Assembly: GCA_025997455.1 (NCBI GenBank)
Contig: BNUP01000048.1
Coordinates: 1 to 15,615 of the forward strand
Source: Fibrobacterales bacterium
GTDB taxonomy: Bacteria; Fibrobacterota; Fibrobacteria; Fibrobacterales; Fibrobacteraceae
DNA length: 15,615 bases
Direction: 5' to 3'
The position numbers were made by a program, and so were the translations under genes. The stretch's first letter is position 1; each line of letters starts with the position of its first letter. Shown here piece by piece: positions 6,584-13,068 of this stretch. Below the pieces are notes generated by a model. It searched no databases. It had not been told where the DNA came from and saw nothing but the letters and a program-made list of their open reading frames with translations.

Positions 6584-6737
6584 TAGAAAACCTCTAAAAA
6601 CTCTGCTGAACCAGAATACAGTAAAACGGGAGTTTTTAGAGGCGACGGCGAACCTGCATAAAATAAGATAGGCTATCGTTCGCCCGTGTCGCTTAGAGAA
6701 CCTCTACCAACCACTTGCGAGGTTAATAGAGGTTCCC
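6584..6737 (+). repeat. Three-hairpin intergenic element, copy 2
   Basis: Hairpin A is CCTCTAAAAACTC (6591-6603) with GAGTTTTTAGAGG (6630-6642). Hairpin M is GGCGAAC (6647-6653) with GTTCGCC (6678-6684), extended by CGAC/GTCG across a three-base bulge. Hairpin B is GAACCTCTACCAACC (6698-6712) with GGTTAATAGAGGTTC (6721-6735). Loops differ from copies 1 and 3 but the stems are kept, partly by paired changes. It lies between convergent genes and overlaps the end of the transporter gene. Confidence 0.8.
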
Positions 6738-7571
6738 TATACCTATAATTATGGTTGCTACTGCGGCGATTTTTGTTTTATTGGCTTTTTCCTTCATAAG
6801 AATTAACCCTCCGAAAAAACTCACCAACACGCTTGAACGGCGGAGCAAACTCACAACCGAAACGAGTGCTCCGTCTTGCGACATCGCAGAAAAGTAGAGG
6901 TAATCGGAGAGAACTAACAGCAGACCGACCGCTATTATAACTCCGCCCCGCTTCACAACAACTTGCTCCCGTTTGTAAAAACATATCAGCAACACGCCTT
7001 CAAGTGCGGCGGAATACACATTGAACCAAGCCTGCATAGCGAGCGGATTTAAGTTTGCAGTTTGCAATAAATGCTTGTCGTAAATGCTGCTTACACTTCC
7101 GAGTGCAGTTCCCAAGAACATTAAAAATATCCATTTATTTTTGCGAAAATTCAAACCTTCTTTTTTGCCTGCTAATTGCAATAAAAAGTATCCGAAAAGA
7201 ATTATCAAAATGCTTATCCATTGCAATGAGGTAGGTCGTTCGCCTATAATTGCAACGGCGAGAAAAAGCGTAAAAAGGGGACTCGTCGCTCTTATGGGCG
7301 AACTTATGCTTATCGGTAAAAATTTTATTGCGTTGTAGGTGCAAGCCCAACTTGAAGTGACAAGGACGGCTTTTATTGCTGTTTGAATGTGCTCGCTGGA
7401 AGTTAAGGATGCATTTCCCGAAATAATCACGGGTAACATTACAACCGCACCGACCAACCCCGCAATGAACAGCACCATCCAAACGGCATTTTCGTTGAGT
7501 GCGCGTTTTTTGCATAAATCATAAAATCCGAGTGCAAGTGCAGAATTTATAGCGAGAATGGTGTAGGACAT
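6723..7571 (-). CDS. EamA-family (DMT superfamily) transporter
   Basis: Inner-membrane permease of 282 residues with about ten hydrophobic segments in two EamA repeats (about 1-135 and 147-282). This is the typical size and layout of drug/metabolite transporters. The repeat signatures include SSPIRATSPLFTLFLAVAIIGERPT in the first half and SVVSLLRRSSVLVSFFGGLILMKEK in the second. The substrate cannot be told. ATG at 7571 follows a promoter-like box after 8 bases. The last four codons and the TAA stop (6723-6725) lie inside hairpin B of repeat copy 2, so the present C-terminus (GNLY) is encoded by the repeat. Confidence 0.87.
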   Translation of the reverse strand: MSYTILAINSALALGFYDLCKKRALNENAVWMVLFIAGLVGAVVMLPVIISGNASLTSSEHIQTAIKAVLVTSSWACTYNAIKFLPISISSPIRATSPLFTLFLAVAIIGERPTSLQWISILIILFGYFLLQLAGKKEGLNFRKNKWIFLMFLGTALGSVSSIYDKHLLQTANLNPLAMQAWFNVYSAALEGVLLICFYKREQVVVKRGGVIIAVGLLLVLSDYLYFSAMSQDGALVSVVSLLRRSSVLVSFFGGLILMKEKANKTKIAAVATIIIGIGNLY

Positions 7572-7579
7572 TTTGAATG

Positions 7580-7591
7580 GGAAGGTAGAAT
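7580..7591 (-). promoter_or_regulatory. Promoter-like box upstream of the EamA gene
   Basis: ATTCTACCTTCC on the minus strand, 8 bases before the ATG, one base different from the boxes at 522-533 and 5086-5097. Confidence 0.5.
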
Positions 7592-7619
7592 TTAGTGTGG
7601 AGCAAATGTAATAATTTTA

Positions 7620-7948
7620 GGAAACCTCTAAAAACTCCCTTTGTAACAAATTCCATAGATTTGAGTTTTTAGAGACGACGGCAATAAGTATAGCCGCCCA
7701 ATTAAAAAGGAGTTGTGATAATCTGTATAAGCAATGGCGGACAATAAGTATAGCCACTCACTTGTAAAAAAATGAGATAATCTGTATAAATAGTAGTGGC
7801 AATAAGCATATCTGCCCTATTAAAAAGAAACCTGAGATAATCTGTATATACAATGGCAGAAAACTACTCAAATTTGCATAAAAAACGCATTTCGCCCATG
7901 TCGCTTGGTAACCTCTACCAACCTCTTAGGAGGTTAATAGAGGTTACC
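7620..7948 (+). repeat. Three-hairpin intergenic element, copy 3, interrupted
   Basis: Hairpin A is CCTCTAAAAACTC (7625-7637) with GAGTTTTTAGAG (7663-7674). Hairpin B is 7907-7925 with 7930-7948 (GGTAACCTCTAcCAACCTC type). Between them the middle part matches copy 1 closely (CTACTCAAATTTGCATAAAA and CGCCCATGTCGCTTGG), except that about 180 bases of tandem repeat have been inserted after GACGGC. The right arm of M is TTTCGCC instead of GTTCGCC, and the left arm after the insertion is GGCaGAAA, so pairing is largely kept. It sits between the toxin stop and the EamA promoter. Confidence 0.8.
7681..7860 (+). repeat. Three tandem 58-60 bp units with covarying terminal stems
   Basis: Each unit starts with CAATAAG(T/C)ATA (7682, 7742, 7800) and contains an A-rich stretch, then the invariant GATAATCTGTATA (7717-7729, 7776-7788, 7836-7848). 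The unit ends pair. Unit 1 is CCGCC 7694-7698 with GGCGG 7736-7740. Unit 2 is GCCACT 7753-7758 with AGTGGC 7795-7800. Unit 3 is TCTGCC 7811-7816 with GGCAGA 7855-7860. The stem sequence differs in each unit while pairing is conserved. No coding frame is evident. Confidence 0.8.
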
Positions 7949-7952
7949 TTTA

Positions 7953-8186
7953 CTAATTAAGCCCCAATTCTTGTAAAATTTCTTCTATAAAATGGTCTTT
8001 TATATTTGCCATTTCTGATTTATCGTATATTTCCAACAAATTATTTCCCAAAGATACTCCTAATTGTGGAGTTTCTTCCAAAGATGTGATAAGTTGTGAG
8101 TATTCAGTCTTTAGGGAGGGATATTTTTTTACAAGGCGTTTAAGTTCTTTCGCAAAATGATGCGTAGGAATGATATTATAACTCAT
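7953..8186 (-). pseudogene. RelE/ParE-family toxin with internal in-frame deletion
   Basis: The N-terminus (MSYNIIPTHHFAKELKRLVKKYPSL, read in part) and the C-terminus (LEIYDKSEMANIKDHFIEEILQEL) match a well-known RelE-like toxin subtype of about 105-115 residues. This one has only 77. The join is at about residue 49-50, where SLGNNL, normally followed by the central strands YKIRLAI then the Gly/Arg-rich loop, runs straight into LEIYDKSEM. The missing 30-40 residues contain the core sheet and the arginines that RelE toxins use to cut ribosome-bound mRNA, so the protein is probably non-toxic. The frame is intact and ends with TAG at 7953. It overlaps its antitoxin gene by 11 bases. A deliberate short form cannot be excluded. 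Confidence 0.78.
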
Positions 8187-8385
8187 GAAGCAAGTCTTGT
8201 GCAGATTGGAGTTTTAATTTTCCTTGCCGGTGCAGGCGAACTTCTTGAACAGAATCGGCTAAACCCTCCCATAATTTGACTTTTTCTCCAACAAGGGGGG
8301 TAGCCATCCGAATAAACGAAAGACTCCGTAGAACTTCCATCGCAAAAGAAGCGCGTTGGTCGGGAATATCCACAAGTAATTTCAT
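8176..8385 (-). CDS. Antitoxin of the RelE-type pair
   Basis: A 69-residue protein, the usual partner encoded just upstream of this RelE subtype. It starts MKLLVDIPDQRASFAMEVLRSL, a short beta strand plus helix typical of these antitoxins, and ends in the conserved VRLHRQGKLKLQSAQDLLHEL. In the family it binds and neutralises the toxin and can repress the operon. It overlaps the toxin start by 11 bases, so the two are translationally coupled. A TACTATATTTTA box (about 8390-8401) just upstream on the minus strand is a likely promoter. The antitoxin looks intact although the toxin appears disabled. Confidence 0.75.
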   Translation of the reverse strand: MKLLVDIPDQRASFAMEVLRSLSFIRMATPLVGEKVKLWEGLADSVQEVRLHRQGKLKLQSAQDLLHEL

Positions 8386-8389
8386 ACTT

Positions 8390-8401
8390 TAAAATATAGT
8401 A
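8390..8401 (-). promoter_or_regulatory. Promoter-like box upstream of the antitoxin
   Basis: On the minus strand the sequence before the ATG at 8385 contains TACTATATTTTA, with a TATATTTT core (8391-8398) fitting the TAnnTT pattern, a few bases before the start codon. Confidence 0.4.
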
Positions 8402-8445
8402 AATTTTTCATGCGAAAATTACAATGTCCATCAATAATTATTTGT

Positions 8446-8453
8446 TACATTCA
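8446..8453 (+). promoter_or_regulatory. Possible promoter of the T6SS operon
   Basis: TACATTCA within TTTGTTACATTCAG resembles the recurrent TTTCTACATTCC box. If used, it leaves a leader of about 90 bases before the first T6SS-operon gene, much longer than the leaders of the other genes here, with a strong inverted repeat in it. Confidence 0.3.
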
Positions 8454-8465
8454 GTCCCAAAAAAA

Positions 8466-8496
8466 CTTAATATGCAACATCTGTGTGCATATTGAG
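8466..8496. promoter_or_regulatory. Inverted repeat in the leader of the T6SS operon
   Basis: CTTAATATGCA (8466-8476) and TGCATATTGAG (8486-8496) are complementary over 11 positions with one T/G wobble and a 9-base loop. It could be a dimeric repressor site or an RNA hairpin. An A/T run follows (8500-8512), so an attenuator is also possible. Confidence 0.5.
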
Positions 8497-8548
8497 AGAA
8501 TAAAAATTTTTTGAACCGTTTTTGTGAAATGCATTGCGTCTAAACAGC

Positions 8549-9022
8549 GTGAAAAGAAAAATTCCATTCTTGTCTTTGTTTATCACCTGCGTTTTATGCG
8601 GGAACGCAGCGGCTTTTAATCCAATTTACGGGCGGGAATCGCTTAGGGGGCTTTGGGGCGTGCAGGTGATGGTGCATTGTGCGGGGGATACAAATTTGCA
8701 GAGTTTGGAAAATGAAATTCGGAAAATTTTGGAGAAACGACTGCGGGAAATGTCTGTGCCTGCCGTTATTTACGGCGATAGCGGAAATACGGGAGCGTTA
8801 AAGTTGCTTTTGACGGGAATTAAGTCGGGCGGCAAGTATTATACTTACGCAACTTTGCAATTACATCAGAGGGCTTATTTGGCGGCGAGTCATAATTTTA
8901 TGGATTGTCAAACTTGGGATGCGTGGAAAATGGGAGTTTTTAATGAAAAGGAAATTTTGGATGAAGCGGATGATTTGGCGAGAGAATTTGCAAATGATTT
9001 TATTTCGGCGAATTTGTTCTAA
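8549..9022 (+). CDS. Exported protein of unknown function, first gene of the T6SS operon
   Basis: I do not recognise this 157-residue protein. It has a Sec signal peptide (about 1-22, MKRKIPF then a hydrophobic core ending AAA), then a mixed alpha/beta body. That body starts GLWGVQVMVHCAG, continues with a helix rich in Glu/Arg (ENEIRKILEKRLREM), strands LKLLLTGI and YYTYATLQLHQRAYL, and a final helix ending ANDFISANLF. Two Cys in the mature part might form a disulfide. The GTG at 8549 gives the best signal peptide; a TTG at 8534 in the same frame is an alternative. The cysteines in the signal region do not form a convincing lipobox. Its place ahead of tssK suggests an envelope role, possibly in place of TssJ. 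Confidence 0.7.
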   Translation: MKRKIPFLSLFITCVLCGNAAAFNPIYGRESLRGLWGVQVMVHCAGDTNLQSLENEIRKILEKRLREMSVPAVIYGDSGNTGALKLLLTGIKSGGKYYTYATLQLHQRAYLAASHNFMDCQTWDAWKMGVFNEKEILDEADDLAREFANDFISANLF

Positions 9023-9044
9023 TTGTTTTGTGCAGTGTTATTTT

Positions 9045-9545
9045 ATGCGGTGTTGCCTTGCACAGCGTAGCACGATTGCATTATTTATAATGGCAGGGGC
9101 GAGTTTTGCTTTGGAAATTGATGCTCCACCTGAGATTTATAATCAAGTGAGTGCATATTCTAAGGAGGCGGCAAGTTTGGAGGCAAATTCAGTGAATAAC
9201 CCAACAAACTATATTTTGCAAGTTGAGTTAAAAAATAAAAAGGCATCACAAAAAATGAAAAATGAAGTTGTATTTGAACTTTCTTTAATCGATAACGGCA
9301 AGGTGATAAAACAGGTGGAAAAGCGAGTTCAAGGTGCGGTAAATACGGCTCTGCAAGATGCGGTGTTTGAAATTTTGGGGAAACCTCAACGGAACGAGAA
9401 AACGGAAAATAATTTTTTAACAAATTGGGTAAAAACTGTGCTTGGCGGAGCGGGAATTACGGCGTTATGGGCAGTGCTTTATTTGACGGAAAAACCTAAA
9501 ATTGTCGATACGGGATTGCATTATAAAGTTGAGGGGAATTTATAA
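9045..9545 (+). CDS. Exported, C-terminally membrane-anchored protein of unknown function
   Basis: Unrecognised protein of 166 residues. A signal sequence (about 1-21, ending GASFA) precedes a periplasmic section containing YILQVELKNKK and VVFELSLIDNGKVIKQVEK, two strands like those of TolB-N or FlgO-type folds. A Gly-rich hydrophobic helix follows (about 131-147, GGAGITALWAVLYL), then a short polar tail. The frame is open back to 8919, but that part overlaps the preceding gene. ATG 9045 (or GTG 9030) gives the signal peptide. It starts 22 bases after the previous stop and ends 1 base before tssK, so it belongs to the T6SS operon. A structural part of the T6SS membrane complex is a reasonable inference. 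Confidence 0.68.
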   Translation: MRCCLAQRSTIALFIMAGASFALEIDAPPEIYNQVSAYSKEAASLEANSVNNPTNYILQVELKNKKASQKMKNEVVFELSLIDNGKVIKQVEKRVQGAVNTALQDAVFEILGKPQRNEKTENNFLTNWVKTVLGGAGITALWAVLYLTEKPKIVDTGLHYKVEGNL

Positions 9546-9546
9546 T

Positions 9547-10755
9547 ATGACTTCTTTGATTGCGTGGAAAAGCGGAATGGCATTATCTCAACAACACCTG
9601 CAAAAATCGGACAGGTTGTTTTTGCAACATATAAAAAGCGTTGCGGGATTGCCGAACGGACTTCATTTTGGATTTAGAAAAATTGCTTTTGACGATGATT
9701 TGTTGAAGTCGGGAAGTGTTGCGTTTAGAGAGTGCGAAGTAATTTTTCCTAACGGAATTTTTTATGCGGATTGTGAATATGATGATGTGAAAATTGAGAG
9801 CAGAAATTATGAAAATATTTTTGAGAAAGACTTAAATATACTCGATGTATTTTTAACTTTGGAGTTAAGCGGCGCAAGTGATAAAATTATTTGGGAGAAT
9901 TATGCCGATGTGTATAGCGGTGATGATTTTGTTCAAATGCCGATTTCCGTTCCTATACCGAAAATTATTTTTAGCGGGGAATCGCTTGACGGCAAGGAAT
10001 TTTTACATTGTGCACGAATTGTGAGAAACGGTCGAGGAATTGCGGAATTAGACAGGAGTTTTTTTCCACCTTTGATTTCGGTAAGTGCATATACTCCGTT
10101 TTTTCGAGAATTAGAATTTTTAGAAAATTTGTTAAAAAATAAAATTGCTGATATGTCTCATTCAAAAGAATTTTTGTTAAATGAGTTAAAATCATTTGGA
10201 GCGGTGTTTAGTGTGTTAAAAAATACAGAGGGTATTTTGCCCTTTCAAATTTTTTGTGAAATTTCGCGATTGTTGCAAGAACCGTTTAATTATAACCATT
10301 TTGAATTCGGAAAATGCTTTGGAAAAATTTTTATGGAATTGCGGAATTTTTTAAGCAAAGAACGGCGGGATGCATTTTCACAAATGCGACTATTGCGCGA
10401 CGGACAAAGTTCATTTTACGGCTCACTCACCGCACTCGATATTAAAAATGCAAAATCTGTTTATTTGGTTATTGACTGTAATCTTTTGGCAGAAGATGCG
10501 GTTAAATCTGTGCCGATGCAAATTAAAGTTGCACCAAGATCTGAATTGTCTAATATAGTGATAAGTGCAACGCACGGAATTTCGTGTGTTCAAACGATTC
10601 CGCCAGAAGGAGCGAGAGGAAATGAAAAAATGATTTATTTCAAGTTGAACGGTGGTTCGCTTTGGCAAAAATTATGTGAAGAAAATGAAATAGGTATTTA
10701 CGCACCGAGTTCGCTAAAAATAAACTCCATAGATATTCTGACGGGAAATTTATGA
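9547..10755 (+). CDS. tssK: T6SS baseplate protein TssK
   Basis: TssK links the T6SS baseplate to the TssJLM membrane complex through TssL and TssM, on the cytoplasmic side. The product is 402 residues, a little short of the usual 440-450. The family N-terminus is clear: IAWKSGMALSQQHLQKSDRL corresponds to the W-GM-L-PQHFQ-D motif. The rest has the expected long beta-rich middle followed by a helical section and a C-terminal beta domain. There are no membrane segments. The start is ATG 9547, preceded by a GAGGGGA ribosome site; the frame opening at 9502 is inside the previous gene. The stop overlaps the next start as ATGA. Confidence 0.88.
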   Translation: MTSLIAWKSGMALSQQHLQKSDRLFLQHIKSVAGLPNGLHFGFRKIAFDDDLLKSGSVAFRECEVIFPNGIFYADCEYDDVKIESRNYENIFEKDLNILDVFLTLELSGASDKIIWENYADVYSGDDFVQMPISVPIPKIIFSGESLDGKEFLHCARIVRNGRGIAELDRSFFPPLISVSAYTPFFRELEFLENLLKNKIADMSHSKEFLLNELKSFGAVFSVLKNTEGILPFQIFCEISRLLQEPFNYNHFEFGKCFGKIFMELRNFLSKERRDAFSQMRLLRDGQSSFYGSLTALDIKNAKSVYLVIDCNLLAEDAVKSVPMQIKVAPRSELSNIVISATHGISCVQTIPPEGARGNEKMIYFKLNGGSLWQKLCEENEIGIYAPSSLKINSIDILTGNL

Positions 10756-12566
10756 AAAATCTTGCCGAATTAAAATCGCTCTCAGTTATTGCAGAAAATA
10801 TTTTTTGTGAAGTGCTGACCATTCCTCAAACGCTATCGATTTCCGCAAGTGAAATTCAAAAAAAGTTTTTGGTAAAATTGAATGAATTTTGCAATGACTC
10901 TAGCAACAATAATTATTCCGCAATGGAAATAGAATATGCAAAATATGCTCTCTGTGCTTGGATAGACGAATATATATATGCCAATAGTTCAATATCTGCC
11001 GAGTGGTTTTCGTATTCTCTCACACTGCGTGAATTTGGCGATGCACAAGCGGGGCGAATTTTTTTTGAACGAATAGAAAATCTGCATAAGATAGCAAATT
11101 GTGAAAGAGTTTTGGAGTTATATGTAAAATGCATTCTGTTCGGTTTTCAGGGCAAATTTAGAATGGACGAAAAGGCGGAATTAAAACAAATTTTAACGCT
11201 CGCTTTGTCGAAGATAAAAATTATTCAAGGCACAATAATTCAACAACCAAAACAAAAAAATAAGAACTTATTCTCTTTGAGAAAAAGAAGTAAAAATATT
11301 TTAATAACAGGTTTATGTAAGGAAAAATGCAAGCAGGCGGCACAAGAGCAAACCGCACCAAAAGGATACAAATTTATTTATGCCGATTTTGAAACGGAAT
11401 GTTCCGTTCCTTTTTTAGACGGAATAATTTTTATAAATCCGATGATAGTAGAAATTGAACAAATTAAAAATGAAAATAAATTTGCAGAAAACTTGTGGAT
11501 AAAACAAAAAGCGAAATGCCCGATTTATATGGTGAGCGATTGGGAAATTGCCGAGTTAAAAATTTCTTTTGACAGGAATTACAAATTTTCAAGTGAAGAT
11601 TTAATATTCTATTTGCAGGAAAATTTTTTGAACGAAACCGCAGCGAAAAATATTTTATCTCTGCCGAGAAAATTAGATGAATGGACAGATTACAAAGGCG
11701 AATATTCAATGCCGTTTTTTGAATTTATGAGGAATGAAAAACCGCTTGCATACAGTTTTAGTAAAAAATTTATGTTAATTTTGAGTGCAATTGTATTGCT
11801 ATCGGTAATTTTATTTTTAACTTTTAAGATAATAAATGAAAATCGGGAAAAATTGTTAAAGGAGGCAAATTATCTGTTGCATAAAAGAGAACAAGACAGT
11901 ATAGCAAGGGCAATGGATAGCCTTGCACAATTGCAGGATAGTTTGAATATGGAATTTGAAAAAAATCTTTTGTCGCTTGAATCGAATTATCAAAAAAAGG
12001 CAGTGGCAAATTTTCCGTTTGCAAAAAATAAAATTCCTACAGCAACGGAAATTGAAAATTATTTTTCCGAAAGCGGTGAGTTCAAAAAATTTGTTGAGAA
12101 TTTAGACACAATAACAGATGAACGGATAAAACTTAAGAAAAAGACGGTGTTGCAATTACGGCAACTTTTAAGAAATAAATGGAATAAAATTTCTACAAGT
12201 ATAACCGTAACAACACCCAAAACGGCAAGTGCAAAATTGACCATTGATTCATCTCATATAGAAATTGGGCAAGGCGAAAGCAAAACTATGAAAATTTTAT
12301 TTCCGTTGGAAAATTCATCGGGTGTGGAACTCTCGGTAAAAACCGCACACAATAATTTTAGTGAAAAAATCAAAGGTGAATGGGCTTTGCTCGAACTTGC
12401 AAAGCGACCTGAAATTTCGTTTAAGGATAAAAGTTATTTGATAGATATTGGCATTGCCGTGCATTGGAATTTACCAAGCGATGCTATTATGCCAATTGAT
12501 TGGTTTGGCGTAGAATTGGAACACAACCTTATAGGAGAATACAATGGCGAACAGTTATCAGAATGA
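10752..12566 (+). CDS. tssL: TssL (DotU) fused to a compact, degenerate TssM/IcmF-like region
   Basis: The 604-residue product far exceeds TssL of 220-260 residues. Residues 1-155 are a DotU domain, with ALCAWIDEYIYAN (67-79), EWFSYSLTL then FGDAQAGRIFFERI (84-108) and CILFGFQGKFR (127-137). Residues about 180-330 resemble the IcmF NTPase core in outline: ILITGLCKEKCK (183-194) stands where the P-loop would be but is not a valid one, then DGIIFINP (223-230) and CPIYMVSDWEI (256-266). One membrane helix is at 339-359, followed by a coiled-coil-like stretch (364-415). The periplasmic part carries NFPFAKNK (420-427), FSESGEFKKFVENL (438-451) and KGEWALLEL (541-549), reminiscent of the TssM C-terminus. 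I infer a TssL-TssM fusion. It overlaps tssK by 4 bases and tssB by 23. Confidence 0.8.
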   Translation: MKNLAELKSLSVIAENIFCEVLTIPQTLSISASEIQKKFLVKLNEFCNDSSNNNYSAMEIEYAKYALCAWIDEYIYANSSISAEWFSYSLTLREFGDAQAGRIFFERIENLHKIANCERVLELYVKCILFGFQGKFRMDEKAELKQILTLALSKIKIIQGTIIQQPKQKNKNLFSLRKRSKNILITGLCKEKCKQAAQEQTAPKGYKFIYADFETECSVPFLDGIIFINPMIVEIEQIKNENKFAENLWIKQKAKCPIYMVSDWEIAELKISFDRNYKFSSEDLIFYLQENFLNETAAKNILSLPRKLDEWTDYKGEYSMPFFEFMRNEKPLAYSFSKKFMLILSAIVLLSVILFLTFKIINENREKLLKEANYLLHKREQDSIARAMDSLAQLQDSLNMEFEKNLLSLESNYQKKAVANFPFAKNKIPTATEIENYFSESGEFKKFVENLDTITDERIKLKKKTVLQLRQLLRNKWNKISTSITVTTPKTASAKLTIDSSHIEIGQGESKTMKILFPLENSSGVELSVKTAHNNFSEKIKGEWALLELAKRPEISFKDKSYLIDIGIAVHWNLPSDAIMPIDWFGVELEHNLIGEYNGEQLSE

Positions 12567-13068
12567 AATTCCCCCTGCACGCATTAACATTCAGTTGAGT
12601 GTGGATAGCGGAGGAGCACAGAAGAAAACCGAACTGCCCTTGAAGTTGCTAGTGATTGGCGACTTTGTGCAGAACGGAGATGAGTCCCGAATAATTGAGC
12701 GGGAAAAAATCAACATCAATAAGGAAAATTTTGGCGGTGTTATGCAGTCGCTCAACATTTCTTTGCGAACTTCCGTTGAGAATGTTCTCAAAAAGGACAA
12801 TAGCGATTTGCCCGTTGAATTGAAATTTGAGGATATAAAATCCTTTGAACCGATGGAAATTGTTAAGCAGATTCCCGTTTTGAACCGCTTAATGGCGGTG
12901 CGAAATTTGATAAGAGATTTGGGTTCAAATCTTTTGGATAATCGCGAATTTAGAAAGAAAATGGAAATTATCTTAAAAGATAAAAAATCTATGCGGGAAA
13001 TTTTGAAGGAGTTAGAACCGATGCCGAATTTGGAACACAACACAATAACCCACAAGGAGGAAGTATGA
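12544..13068 (+). CDS. tssB: T6SS contractile sheath small subunit TssB (VipA)
   Basis: Small subunit of the contractile sheath that drives the Hcp tube out of the cell; it co-assembles with TssC in the cytoplasm. It has 174 residues, within the family range of 160-180. The diagnostic segments are PARINIQLSV (11-20), LPLKLLVIGDF (31-41), the DLPVELKFEDIKSFEP region, and the helix following it (IVKQIPVLNRLMAVRNLIRDL). The ATG at 12544 lies inside the end of tssL (23-base overlap) and has ATAGGAG just upstream, so coupling to tssL is likely. The stop overlaps tssC as ATGA. Confidence 0.94.
   Translation: MANSYQNEIPPARINIQLSVDSGGAQKKTELPLKLLVIGDFVQNGDESRIIEREKININKENFGGVMQSLNISLRTSVENVLKKDNSDLPVELKFEDIKSFEPMEIVKQIPVLNRLMAVRNLIRDLGSNLLDNREFRKKMEIILKDKKSMREILKELEPMPNLEHNTITHKEEV

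Noticed and set aside
7681..7860. Short CRISPR array
   Set aside because: Only three units. The conserved part is a short core with diverging flanks, and the variable bases are complementary within a unit rather than being independent spacers. No cas gene is near.
8919..9044. Upstream part of the second exported T6SS-operon protein
   Set aside because: It overlaps the preceding gene in another frame and would bury the signal peptide; starts at 9030 or 9045 fit better.
11298..11336. Functional Walker A site in the TssL fusion
   Set aside because: GLCKEKCK lacks the second Gly and the Lys-Ser/Thr end of GxxxxGK(S/T), so nucleotide binding is not supported.
10752..12566. TssL with an OmpA-type peptidoglycan-binding C-terminus
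   Set aside because: Evolved TssL proteins can carry such a domain, but the periplasmic part here has no OmpA-like peptidoglycan-binding motif and instead has TssM-like FPF and GEWALL segments.
12591..13055. 154-residue frame opposite tssB
   Set aside because: It is the antisense shadow of a well-identified sheath gene, with no plausible start signal and no recognisable domain.
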